A stretch of 64,000 bases of DNA from positions 13,950,001 to 14,014,000 of the forward strand of contig OZ234494.1 of NCBI GenBank assembly GCA_965153455.1, in the 5' to 3' direction. Shown here piece after piece: positions 23,296 to 35,985 of this stretch (position 1 is the stretch's first letter; each line of letters starts with the position of its first letter). The DNA is from Sphagnum compactum (taxonomy: Eukaryota; Bryophyta; Sphagnopsida; Sphagnales). A program made the translations under genes and the position numbers. Below the pieces are notes generated by a model that was not told the DNA's origin, did not search any database, and saw nothing but the letters and a program-made list of their open reading frames with translations.

Positions 23296-24190
23296 AGTGA
23301 TAAAAATTGATGCTAAAACTTTTAGACATTTGGTGGGTTTAACGGATTATCATATGTAGGTAAGGATTATTGCAGTTGTGACAACCAGGGTGTGAGAAAC
23401 TTGCTCGCTTGAGGACACAGTTTGAAATACTCCCCCTCTATTCTTGAAAAGTGTGAGAGACCCACAGCAGTGGCAGATATGCACTAAAAGAATATATATT
23501 CTACCACTTGATTGACCAAATTTGTGTTCATTCTGCCATTGCCCGTTCTCTGACTGGAAATATAGAGAGCAATATTCTGTATATGCAGAGCTAAGCTTTT
23601 TGGAACTTTTTATTATCTTTTTGTACAGATGCAATTCGCATTTGTCAACTATGGTGTTTGGTTACTTTCTGAGAGTTACATAATTTGTCAGTTTGACACA
23701 TTTGTTACTGACCATGTGTAGGTGAAAAGTCCTTTCAAAATGTTACAAAATCTGTCCATAAAATCTCATACAAAAATCTGTCTATCATACTTTCTATGAA
23801 ATCAACTTGATATTGAACTCATATAATACTCTAAACTCTCCTCCAAACAGAAATTATCAACAACTTATTCACAAATACGTATTTGGGTGAAACATCCTCT
23901 AAAAACTGTCTGATAGTTTTTTTCCAATTTTGTGTTAATAGACAATTTGGTGAATTTCTCCAAAAATTTAGCAAAATGCCATGGAATTTACACACGGTAA
24001 ACAAAAAAAGATTGAAGAAAACTGCTCAATCTTTTTTGTCCAAAAAATGACAAATTGTGTTGGCAAAGAAAACACTGGCAAGCAACCCATTGTTTCAAAG
24101 ACAACCTTTGTTATCCTCATTTCCATTCCTTTATTGTCCTCATTTCCATTCATCATAGAATGTATAACTTCCCTGTAATCTTCAAATAGT
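23296..24190. other. Convergent 3' region between aldolase and IQM genes
   Basis: The two genes converge here. The first 350 bases are likely the aldolase 3' UTR and the last part the IQM 3' UTR. At about 24093-24162 lies a diverged second copy of the coding repeat of the IQM last exon (gtttcaaaga-aacct-tcctcatttccattc), outside the reading frame. Confidence 0.5.
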
Positions 24191-27100
24191 CTACAAGAAT
24201 CTGCTACATTGACCAGGAAAAAATCTTGTTAAACTGGAAATGCGAGAGTATCCAGGGGTGTGAAGAGTTTGCACTGCTCCTTCGTCTGGAGAAATCCATT
24301 CAGCTTTGCACACACCCTTTGTTTCAAAGATAACCTCTGGCGCTTTGTCATCTTCATTTCCATTCATCATAGGATACATCACTTCTGAAGCTTCGTTGTC
24401 TTCATTTTCATTTGTCACAGGATTTGCAACCTCTGGAGCGCTGTTGTTGTCTCCAATTCCATTCATTACCGTACTTGTAACCTCTGAAGCACTGTTGTTG
24501 TCTTCAATTCCATTCCTCAGAGGACTTGACATTTCTTCATTGTCATGACATGCCTTGATTCTGTCATCACTCTCTGTTTTGTTGGACTTGTCAAGGTGAT
24601 CTTCAGATACAAGCATCACCTGGTATGCACAGTTGATCATTTTGACCATATGAATTCAAAGTTTCACACAACCCAAAGAAAAAACCAGTGTGTGGAAACT
24701 CCTGAAGGAATCCCTGCACTTTCTCAAACTCCATGAAGGCCAAAAATTACCTTAGCCATAGTCAGGTCTGCCCCACTTTGCGTCAATAATTGAATTAGTG
24801 CCTGAAAGTTTCCTGGACTTGGACGGTAGTGCCCACTGTGTGCCTCCATCAGCTTTCATGACAAAACACAACAAACATGTGTTGTCATCATGAAGGCTTT
24901 CATGCTGACCAAAAATCATAAATTCGATGGGGCAGAACAGGGGGCATTTGGGCAGAACAGTGGCATTTGTTGTGGACAAACCTCTACAACACCATCATTC
25001 ACATGAAGGCGACCAGCAGCAATTGTAGCTCCACCAGCCAGAAAACTGGAGTGCTGAAATGAACCTCTCCTTTTCTGCCCATTGAAAACATGACAAGATT
25101 TGAGGCATTATCTTACATTCCATGATCTGAGCACTGACCTAAGGCGATTTCACACATATCCGCTATTCCATGATGAAAGTGCTGACATGAACTATAGTGC
25201 AGGAACAGAGGCACATCCCGAGTGAGAGCAACTGCAAAGGGTGAGGCCAAGATTTGGAAATACCGGCCCAACATAGAATTTGCCTGCAGGGCTCATGACA
25301 AAGATCCAGCGGTCAGGTTTTGGGGTGTCCACAGGACAGCCATTAAGCTTGTAGTAAAGTTTTCCATCTTCAATGATGACCTCATACCGCTCCCTCTCTG
25401 CCTGTTGTAAGTACCAGCAAATCCTTATGCAGTCCTCCATGCACAGAAATTCAGGGAGAGAAATCAAGTCTTGACTCTTCTTCAAACAGCAAACTGCAGA
25501 CACTTCACAACTTCATCACATTTGAAAACTATGTATGTTTTCTACAGCTCTCACTTTTGCTGTAAGTCTGTGGACTTCTTCAAGGGTGCCCCACCTTTTT
25601 AGACTGTTCTTCATTAGTATGGAAAAAGTCCAACAAATTTATTCACAAGACAGAATAAGAGAGGAGAATAACCGGGCCCAAGTATCTTATATGCTCCTTC
25701 TGCAATTTGGACCTCAAACATTCTGGTAGATCCAAATCCCTGCCTTCTCCTACATCCAACCTGCAATGGAATCAGTTACACCATGTGAGAGAGGAAGTAT
25801 CAATTGAGAACATCATGTCCAAGATGCTTCTTGCATTATCTCCACTGGCAAATGTTACCCAAGATACATGTCAGCTACATTCCTACACATACCAGTAGAA
25901 GAAGGGTTCATTAGTGTTGCAGTTCAACCATGTGTTGTAGTATGGGTGGAGGTTATGTCCATATCTGTGCTGTGCATCCACCTGCATGCAATGAAGAAAG
26001 TGAAGCAAATTACGATGAAGCAAACTGACAAACCCAGGGAAAAAGCAGAATGTTGTGTACTGATAGGATTGAGCTTGCAATAACCAATTGCACCATTGAG
26101 ATCTTGAGCTTGCTGTAACCAAATAGCACATTGAACAGCTTAAGCTTGCCATTGCCCCAAGTGCACAATTGAATAGCAGCAGCATTGAGGATTGTTTGTT
26201 TACTCTCAACGATTGAAGAAGAAAAAATCTCTCTTTCTCATATGATTAAGTTCTACATGAAGAATTCAGAGCTAGACTGGATTGAAGGACAGGAGACTGT
26301 AGTCACATATTTGCATGAGAAGGGAAACAGGCCAGAGAATATAGATGGCTCACAGCTTCAAGCCAATGTTGGAGTGCAAGCTTGAGTGCTTTGCTGTCCC
26401 TTGATAAACCTTTTCCTACCTGCACCCATCAGGGACACATACGAGAGAGAGAGAGAGAGAGAGAGGATATTCAGCAGTCTCTTAGACATCCGCTTGAAAC
26501 AAACCACAAGCAGCACTCAAATGGATTCCTTCCACAGGAAAGGAAAAAAAACACCCTAATACAAGACCATACAAGAGCTCTGTCTATCTTGTTGAAATAA
26601 GCAAAAGAATTGCAGCAAAGCAGTGACAGGCAATCTGCATGCAGAAATCGAAAGGGATTACTTCTACAGAAGAAAAAACAGAGGGCAACACACAAAGGAT
26701 TGCAGCAGAAAGGATTTGCAACAAAGCAGACAGACAGACAGACAGACAGACAGGCATTTTCTTCCTTCCCTGATGGGAGAAAAAAGAAAATTGCACCTTA
26801 GCTGCTTTCTTCTGCAACCGCAACCAGTTGCTGGAAGCATTGCAAGAATTCTTCTTGTATGCATAATAGTGTTCAGTTTTCTGTAGCAGAATCACTGCAT
26901 CCACTGCATTCCACCTGCATCTCTCCCCCACCCACATGTGGGCAACAACTGGGTGAGGCAGAGACTTGAGAATTGCTCAACAAAGAAAGAGTTTTGTTCG
27001 AAGAAAAAGAAGAGAGCATACAAGAGAGAACATGTACCAGCTAATGTTGGCCATCACTGCTGCATCTGCAACTTTGCGTCGTACTCGATAACCGCGATAT

Positions 27101-27258
27101 CTTCGTTGTATGTGGATTGCTGCTGCTGCTGCTGCTGCTTGTCCTGAGCCCTCTCCTTCTTCCAAGTCCTGTCGTTGTTGCTCTTCTTCTTCTGTCTTCG
27201 TGTTTTCTTCCCCTTCACCACCCACCATAGTAGAAGAATTCTTACCATCGAGCGACAT
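24191..27258 (-). CDS. IQM: IQM-type calmodulin-binding protein (IQ motif)
   Basis: Nine exons on the minus strand: 27258-27038, 26914-26797, 26419-26354, 25981-25893, 25760-25673, 25401-25264, 25074-24982, 24852-24751 and 24619-24191, all phase-compatible, 447 residues. An acidic N-terminus is followed by the IQ motif [15 protein letters not shown] (about 48-62), which binds calcium-free calmodulin in this plant family. Conserved IQM landmarks follow in order: AAKVGKGLS and LALQHWLEA (exons 2-3), [11 protein letters not shown] and FFYWLDVGEG (exons 4-5), [14 protein letters not shown] and WIFVMS (exon 6), [16 protein letters not shown] (exon 7) and HSGHYRPS (exon 8). The last exon is unusual: residues about 338-408 form four 17-residue repeats (N-G-I-E-D-N-N type) encoded by an exact 51-bp tandem repeat. 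IQM proteins act in stress and hormone signalling in nucleus or cytosol. Family call firm, paralogue unknown. Confidence 0.93.
24335..24545 (-). repeat. In-frame 51-bp coding minisatellite in IQM last exon
   Basis: On the plus strand the phrase tgtc-tcaattcc or its variant tgtcatcttcatttcc starts at 24346, 24397, 24448 and 24499, an exact 51-bp spacing. Fifty-one bases are 17 codons, so copy-number change keeps the frame. Encoded units read like [12 protein letters not shown] and [11 protein letters not shown]. Confidence 0.9.
26443..26465. repeat. GA microsatellite in IQM intron
   Basis: About eleven GA dinucleotides lie in the intron between the second and third IQM exons. A CAGA tetranucleotide run (about 26729-26752) lies in the same intron. 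Confidence 0.85.
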
Positions 27259-27477
27259 AGCTCCAGCTGATGATCAAGGGACATCGAGAGACATCCAAGA
27301 GAGTCTCGCTCATGAGTCCACTGAAAACCGAAGAAGAAGAAAACCCACGTGCCTGAAGACGGCTGGCAGCTGAGAAGCTCCGTCGAACAGAGCACCCTGA
27401 CCTCTACAGATACGCAACTGGGTCCTCTCAACACTAGTGCTTTGCTGCTGCTGTTCTTGTTCTTCTCCCCCTGTATG

Positions 27478-27478
<1 letters not shown>

Positions 27479-27519
<41 letters not shown>
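27479..27519. repeat. CT microsatellite (GA on the IQM sense strand) in the IQM leader
   Basis: About twenty CT dinucleotides lie 220-260 bp before the IQM start codon. On the coding strand this is a GA tract, the type bound by plant BPC/GAGA factors. A CA tract (about 27659-27685) lies further upstream. Minus-strand reading frames through both tracts only translate the dinucleotides. Confidence 0.9.
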
Positions 27520-27524
<5 letters not shown>

Positions 27525-27658
27525 CTGTGTCTCTTCTGTCGTTGGGTCGCGTGAGTGCGAGCTGGTAAACAACGCAGTAATGGACGAATGTCGAGATACG
27601 AATGAGGCAATCTGTGTGGGTCCCAGAAGCAGACGGGTGTCAGGAGGCAGAAGCTCCT

Positions 27659-27685
27659 GCACACACACACACACACACACACACA
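27659..27685. repeat. CA microsatellite upstream of IQM
   Basis: About thirteen CA dinucleotides lie roughly 400 bp upstream of the IQM start codon. Confidence 0.9.
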
Positions 27686-27999
27686 AGGATTGAATGAGTT
27701 TGATCAGTCTCCTGCCATAGCCTACCTGCAGAAGCTTCACATAGAAGTACATTTTGTGTTCACCCTAGAACTACAAAACAATGACTGAGGCTCAAAATCT
27801 GTAGTGGGGAGAAAGTAAGCAGATTTGGAATGACCTGCTCAACGTGCTTGGAATCTGGATTGTGCTGTTGCAGATTTTGTCTACTACACATATCCATCAA
27901 GGTGACAGCAACGGCAAGAAAGAAAGAAAGAAAGAAAGACTGCGCTCTTGCCATTATGAGCACACCATGTGAGCTTCTTTCTTCAGAGATTCGGTACTA

Positions 28000-28359
28000 C
28001 TAGAAACAGGGAATTTGCAACAGAATATATTTCTTTTGCAAAAACCTTAATTGGAAAAATGGGGAATTTTTTTCGCCCAAAAAAAACACTGAGTAGAATT
28101 ATTCAGTAAATATATTTAGCCAAATTTGAAGATATTCAAAATATGAAAGCAGAAAATCTTAAGTACCCTTTCATATTGTAGGCAAATTGTGGCAATTTTT
28201 GGTGATTTTTTAAATTGAGTTTTTCTTTTTTGGGGAATTTTTATTTATTTTTCTAGAAACAGGGAATTTGCAACAGAATATATTTCTTTTGCAAAAACCT
28301 TAATTGGAAAAATGGGGAATTTTTTTCGCCCAAAAAAAACACTGAGTAGAATTATTCAG
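28000..28359. repeat. 107-bp direct repeat, 253-bp offset
   Basis: The 107 bases starting ctagaaacagggaatttgc at 28000 recur at 28253, apparently letter for letter. The preceding bases of the first copy (tactactagaaacaggg) are one letter from a typical CACTA transposon end. A further block, atatttagccaaatttgaag, follows each copy at 28112 and 28475, so the duplicated unit was originally larger. Confidence 0.85.
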
Positions 28360-28723
28360 ATTGTCACTTGCAGTAATTATAAAGGTTTTCAACACCTCAA
28401 CTCATTAAAAAAATTTAAAAAAAGATTATTCAATTTTGTGATGTTGCTCAAGTGACAATGATCCATAAGTAAGTATATTTAGCCAAATTTGAAGATATTC
28501 AAAATATGAAATTTAAATCATCTTAAGCATCCTTTCATATTGGTAGGCAATTGTGACAATTTTTTTCAGCAATTTTTTTTTCAGAAAAATGGAAACTTTT
28601 GATCAAAAAAAATTCCTTTTCCAAAATATGTTTTTTGCAAAAGGGTGAGAATTCAACCCCAAAAAAATCACTTCCTCAACTTCATACTTTCACAAATAAT
28701 TCATTTCAAAATTTTAAGGATCA

Positions 28724-28808
28724 TTGTGATGTAGCCAAGGTGGTGATCATCCATAAGCCAATTTTTTTTTTTTAAATGGCTATTAAAAATTGAAACGGAG
28801 AACATGTT

Positions 28809-28844
<36 letters not shown>

Positions 28845-28880
28845 GGCTACCTATTTCAACCATGTATAGAAATTTGGTGA
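28724..28880 (+). repeat. Second copy of the GTGATGTAGCC dispersed repeat
   Basis: The segment carries ttgtgatgtagccaaggtgg, then atccataagcc, a ggctatta block and a catgtatagaaa block, in the same order as the copy at 2285-2420. A T-run of about 35 bases has expanded inside this copy. Confidence 0.55.
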
Positions 28881-31800
28881 TTTCCAATGATTTTTTTTTT
28901 TTCAAATTTTGGTAAAAACATTTAATCATTGAAGTTGCAAAACAAAAAAAATTGGCAACAATTTTCACCCCCAAGAAATTCCCTAGTGTTGTACTTGGAG
29001 GGCACCTTATTTCCATTAATATCCCCCCCTTAGAAAAGAGAAGGGAACTTATGCCTACCATTTAGGGGGGCAGGCTTATATGTTCCCAATGAGTTTCCTA
29101 ATAGTGTTCCTAGTGTGTTCCCAATTTGTCATCCATGTTTTCTTTAATTTTATCCCATGTGCTTTGCCAAGTGTTCTCTAAATGTTTCCCATGGTTCCAA
29201 TAAGTATTGGTTTTGTTCCTAATAATTACGTGTTTTATTGCATATTCTTAACCCAAAGTCTTACTCTTTTTTAATTATATAGCTCAACTAAACAAATGAT
29301 ATTCAAATTTCTTTCATATTTATCTCCAAAAACTTAATGGATTTGCTTTCTTTTAAGCTATTCAATGATACTTGTCACAAAATACAAAAGTTTTTTTAAC
29401 TTTGGATGCATACAAGTTATTTAATAGAAATCACACTATATTTCCAAGAGAACCAAATATATATATATATATAATATTTGAATGTTCACTTGAACAACAT
29501 GGAAAGAAAAAAGTACATAGATAGTTGATTTTAAAATTTTCAATATGGTAGTAGTACCTAGCCTAGTTCAATAGCAAGAAGATGCCTAATAATTTAACTT
29601 TTGTTTTTAGTCATGTACAATTTGGCAATAAAAGTAATAAGATTTTACAATTTGGCATCCGAGTTTTTTGAAAATCATTTATGATGTTCAAAGTGTGTAT
29701 GCCCATATTGGTCATGTAGAATGGTTCAATTCTTGGTATTGTGTTTTTCATTCTTTTCATTTTAGAGTTTAATTATTTTTTATGTTTGGATTTTATTTTA
29801 TTTTACATAGATAGGTTGCACAACCATCAACTATTGAGCTCTTTAAAAAAAAAAAATTCACTTGTAATCATATAAAGGAGGTCTTCAATCTTCCTCTTCG
29901 TTTCTCACCACATTCACATACCATGTTCACTTCGACCACAAATGCACAAGATGAGCATGTGATGACCTCAATTTTCATGGTGGAAAACTTATCAAGATGA
30001 AAGTGCAAATACCACACAAAGAAAAGAAAAACCTTATGGCAATTGAAACTCAAACTTTAGAAATGAATCTACACATTTTTTAATTTCACCACCTTCATTG
30101 AGCTCTCATATGATGCATATGCATTCTTGCAAACAACTACATTCTCAAACATAGTAGATTTCATAGTTCCCATTTGATTGGAAAAACAATATATCAACCA
30201 ATGTTGGGAATTTTAAAGATATTTAGCAAGTTCAAGTCTAGTTCTAGGTTAGGTTTTGAGATATTAGAAGTCCAAAATGTTGTTGAAACCAAATTTGAAT
30301 CAACGTCATAAAACAATATCTTGTTAGATTGAAACCCAAACCTCGACCAAGTTATCATCCTTTTAAAAATTGGTCCAAGTTCTTTAACTACATAAATACA
30401 AAGTTTTTTTAAATAGCAACAACTTAAGCAACCTTTGTTTTTTAAGTTATGACAATTCAATTGTGGTCAAACCTTATGGGATAAATTGTAGTGGTGTTGG
30501 GTGCATGTTATATCACCAAACAAAAAGGAAAAACAAAATTTTATTATCACATCTTTATTTAGTTTTGAAATAGAACTAGGCCTAATTTTTTTCTAAATGA
30601 ATTACCCGTGAATTAAAAATTTAGGTAGGTGCCAACTCATTGATTCCACCTTCGATGAATTGGTAGCCAATTCATTGGTTCTTCTTCTCTCAAGGAACAA
30701 ACTAAAAACCACCCTCCCTTTCCTAAAGTGAAAAAATGGGCTTGCCACTTTGTTTCATTGGTTGTTAAGGATTGTTTTCTTGAATATTGTGTTCCTCCCC
30801 AATTTTCCCCTACATTAATACTTTAGTCCATGAACATGAATACCTATTTAAGATAGTTCATAAATTTTTTTAGGTGCAATGTACATGGAACTGAACCCAA
30901 TTTTAAACCTAGACTAGAATTTTAAAAACTTTTGATTTAAAATTTCCAAAATTGAAAGTATTATCAAACCAAAAACAAACCAAAAATTTAGCAAAACCCA
31001 ATTAAGGAATGAAACGTATGTTAAATTTGATTTTAAATAGAATTCCAACATAATTTCAATGTTTTTTTTCATTTCTTTCAATTTTACATGGCCTAAAATT
31101 AAAAGATTGAATTGATGTAAATAGTTTGATTATAGTTTGAATTTTTGACGTTACATTTAATCAATATAATAAATTAAAGAAGTGCCTTCAAATCAATAAT
31201 AAATTCTTGTTAACATTTCTTCTTTATAAATTTTTACTTTGTCATTTCAATTTTTCTTTTTCTTTTAAGAAACAAAATAGAACTTGAACATAAAAATAAA
31301 TATTGCAAATAGAATTTTTGTCATTTTGGCATGAAGAAAGTCTGAAATGTCCACTTGAAATTAAGTTTAAATTTTTTTTAAATATCATATTATGAAATTT
31401 GAAAAACAAATTCACAATTTTTTCTTGTGGGAAAAAACAAAAAAAAAGGTTTTAACATTTCAAAACATAAAATCAGGTGTAGTTACACTAACACGTATCA
31501 TTAACAATTGTAACCATTGTTTAATTTTGTGTATTCAATTTGTTAAAAAAAGAAAATAATAATAATAATGTACTTGTTTTAATACAATGTTATTTTCATA
31601 GTTGGTATACATATCCAAAATAAATAAATGAACCTAATGAATAAAAAAATTAAAAATTCATTTTTATGCTATGTAATCAATGTTTTTAAGCAATAATTAA
31701 ACATTAAAAACACCCCCAAAAAAATTTATAATGGAATAGTTTGGCAAATTTTTAATATAAAACTTAACATAATAATATTCTTAAAAAATTAGATGATATA

Positions 31801-34800
31801 TTGAAAAAATTCAAAGACGATTATTGAAAAAAACAATGGGAAAACATAGGTCTAAGGGGGGGAGGACTCTTATCAATGTGGTTGGACCCCATCCACCTTG
31901 CAATGTAAGATGTATTCCTTTTTTTACAACATTGGAATTGATATGAGTCATAACATGTTATGAATCAAATGGTTCATTGTGTAATGTAATGGATCTATCC
32001 TCATAGCAACTTCACCCATACTTCTTATTTGGGCCTCTAACCATATCTATTTATCACATCTAATATAATGTGTGGAGTCTTTTTTAATTTTCCACCCATA
32101 AACATGAAAATGAAACCACATAAGGGGAAAGATTATTTAAGTGTAATCAATTGGGCCAATCAATATATTATAGTACCTCAGTGGTTTCGACATAAATTAA
32201 ATTTTTTAAAATTTTGCTGAAATTTCAAAAATGTTACTTCAAATGTAAAAGTTTGATCTATGGTAAATTTATGGGTTAAATTGTTGGGGAAATGAAACAA
32301 TCCTCTGAAAATGAAAGAAAAGTAATGAAACATGAAACTTGTGATAGTTTTGTGAATGAAATTGTAATGCCAAAAGAAGTAACAATGGAACTAAAATCTA
32401 AAAAGTTTCCCAATTTGCAAACCAAAAATAGTAGAACTCTAAAAAGTGAAGAAGAAAGAATGAAAATTGTCCTTCAAATTTTGAATGTTCAAAGAAAAGC
32501 CTAAATGTCTATTTCATAATATGAATTTTTTATATGGTGCATTTTCTTTTTTTGGAATGATAATTCGTAGAGGTGAATGGTGTTGTTCAAATCATGATGT
32601 GTATATTGCATTATAAAATAATCAACGAACATTTCAAATCCAAGAACTAAGTCAAGGAAAGGGCTAACATTTTATTTCAAAGTTCTTACAATAACAACAT
32701 TCATGACTACAAACCATTTTAGTATTGCAAAGAAATTTGAAGAGGAAGTGTATAGTCTAGGGATAGGAATTTGAAAAAGGAACCAACAAAAAGAAACCCT
32801 AATATTTTGGAAGTTCTTGATTTCAAATTTCTTTCGTGCAAAAGATCCTTTTAACAAAAATGATGTATAGCAAAAATATCTTTTGGAAGATCTTGGCTTA
32901 TTGATTGTGAAAAACCAAATGTTTGCCTAAGCAATTTGTGGAAAATGTATAGTTGATGTGTTTTACCAAGCATTTTTGTCTTCGAATGGTGTTTTCAAAA
33001 AGTTATTTTCAAAGAAGTGTTGTTTAAATTGGTGGAGAAATGGGCGGAATCATGTTAATAGGAGTCAAAGCAAATGTAACACCTACTTTGTTTCCAAATT
33101 TTTAGGTCAAAATGTAATTTAATCTTGAAAACGGTTAATTTAATTTACATGAATCTATGCCCATGTATTTATGGAAACATATGATATGAAGTTAGAATAT
33201 TTAAAAATACTCATTAAGCATTGGTTAAAACATTATAACTAGTGATTTTAAACATTGTAAAGACTCTTAGTTTTTTGGGGAGGTTTTTTAAACATGATGT
33301 AATTTGGGGGAGATTCTTTAAACATATATTTACATAATAATATAATGCAAAATATTTTTAGGTCATAAGAAATGTTTAATGAATGTTTTTCAACTTACAG
33401 ATAGAAATATCTAAGGAACATTCCAAAACAAGCATTCAACCGAAGTGATGTATGTGGCTCATGTTATTTCATTTCCACCTAAATGCAAACAATTATTTAT
33501 TTAACCAACTTCAACAAAATGTATTACTACACTAAGTTTTGATTTATGGATGTTAAAGAAACACATTATGTGTGTGCTCTTATTAGTGACAACCTAAGCA
33601 CATCACAATCAATTTGTTTACAACAACAAAAACAATAGGTCAAACATTGGCACAAAGTTCAATTAAATTGGTGGGTTAATAAAAAAATCATTGCTATTGT
33701 GAAAAATGAAGGTTCAAGTATGATCAATACGTTAATTGTTTTAAAATTCATTTTGAGTTATGAAATTTTTGGTTTGTAAGAAAGCTTCTACAAATTTGTT
33801 TTGACCATTTTTTTATTACGGCATGCCAATATGATATAATATATGAGTATGTTTTTAATAAATTTGTATAATTACATTTGCAAAAATTGATGACAAAGTT
33901 AAAAAAATCTGAAAAAAGAACTACATAATCCAATTTTGGACATGACAAGGCAAAAAACTAGTACTTCTTGGTATTGCAATGTTTCCTAACTCTTATTAGT
34001 AAGGAAATGTGAAAAAAAAATTCATATATATGATTCATATTGTTATAGGAAATTAATACCCAAAAAAAAAAACCAAATGACCATTTTTTGGTCTTTGAAG
34101 GACTTTTAAACTTTTGTTTCATCTTGTATGAACGTCCACACAACTTTTTAAAAGGACTCATTACTTTTATAATATTAAATAAAATATTTTATGGTACTCT
34201 ACCATAGTTTGTATGACTAAAATGAAATTGAAAGTCCTTATTGGGGATGTGATTGCAAATGGGAGTAGGCATTTAGTTATTTTTAAAGCCCCAAAATTGT
34301 AGGAATTCATTAAGCCATTTTCAATGTGAAAATTTTGAATTTTATGGAAGTTTCTTCATTTAAAATATTTAATAATGTATTAAGAATGGAAGGGCAACAA
34401 ATAGTTCTTGCAAAAATTGATTTTTGGTAGACATATTTATTGTGAAGGTGTTGATAACACTACAAATTGTGCAAAAATGGATTCCTATCATGTCACTTTT
34501 GGTTCACCTTAATGTGTAACTACCCAAAAGATAGATAAAAATAAAATAAAACTTGCATTGCTTTTGGTCCTTACAAATAAAACTCAACATTTAAATTAAA
34601 ACTAAGTACATTTTAATCCTAAACTTGAAGATACTTTAGCAATTTGATTTTTTTTCTCAACTATTGTGAATTGGAAAACATATGAAATACTCACATTGAA
34701 TGCAAACTTTGTATGTGTATTTGTTAGCAAAATTATTATGTTTTCAAGAAGCTTTGTAGTTTTGAAAAACTATGGTCGTTTGTTACAATAACAAACTTAT

Positions 34801-35744
34801 TGTGAAATTAACCAAATGAATGCCATCTCCTCTTACATGGCACAATTCTCAAATAATTGTTGATTACCTTTCCCTTATTATTATTTCTTGTGTTTTGAAT
34901 TCATTTTATAGTCATTAGTTGTTTGGTAATTCATTGCATTTTGCCATATTGATGAATTTTCAAACTTAAGGAAAATTTTGAAATCAACTTTGGACAATAT
35001 GATGGATGATGATGTTGGAATTGTTGCGGAGTTGGCTTTACTTATTTCTAACATTAAAAGGAAATTTTTGGTATTCTAGATGTTTCCCTTTCATTCTTTC
35101 AAACAAGTATGAAGAGAGAAAGGTTCTTTTGATGTTATACCCTAGGTTAAAAAAAATTCATGTAATATTTTCTTTCATTGGTTGGGATAAAGTCTGACTA
35201 TTGTTGATAAATATCATAGAAGGTCCTTATATTCTATGTTTTTGAATGTCATCACCAATTCCATCCATTGGTAGAATTTTAAAATGGGATTACAAATTTA
35301 AGAATTGATGAGGATTGCAACTTGGATATTTTTGAAATGATTGTCAACACATATGAACTAACCACAAAACTTATTAATCAGTTATTGATTTTCAAATGGT
35401 ATCAAGTGAATACGAAAGATATTAAAACACCATTCAAACTGGTGTTAAGAAAAATTGTTAAAAACCCTTTAATAACAATATAGTTGTTAGTCAATTTTCA
35501 TTTTTTTACTTTAATGTTAGTAATTATTTTTCTATAGGGCCAAGAAAATATGACCATTCAGACCATAAGCAATGTTACATGACACCCTTGCTTTTGATAC
35601 GTAAATGTTTCTTGGCCATTCACACCAAAAAGACAAAAACTTAAAAGTTTCCATTGTCTTCTTCTTTCGACAAAATCCCGCCACCATCTCGCCATTTCTC
35701 GTTTCCTCCTTTTCTTTGCTTTTGAAGATGCTCTCTTCTCTTCT

Positions 35745-35985
35745 CTGTGGTGCACCTCACGTCTTTGAGCTCGTGTGTTGTTTCAAGTTGTTGTGTGTTT
35801 TATCTCTTCAAGCTCTTGACATTGCTAATTGCTACTATGTGTTCCATCTCTTTGAGTTCATGTGTTGCTTCAAGTAGTTAGTTGTTGTTGCACTTGCCTC
35901 ATCTCTTTGAGTTCTTGAAGTTGTTGGTTGTTGTTATGCGTTTCATCTTTTGAAGCTCCTCCTGAAGTTGTTGGTTGCAGTTATG
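35745..35985. repeat. Degenerate tandem repeat, roughly 50-60 bp unit
   Basis: The theme catctctttgagttcttgaagttgttg recurs about four times with substitutions and length changes. No recognisable protein is encoded in either direction. Confidence 0.6.

Noticed and set aside
27054-27752. Minus-strand 232-codon reading frame
   Set aside because: It runs through CA and CT microsatellites and overlaps the IQM first exon in another frame; its protein is mainly dinucleotide-encoded repeats.
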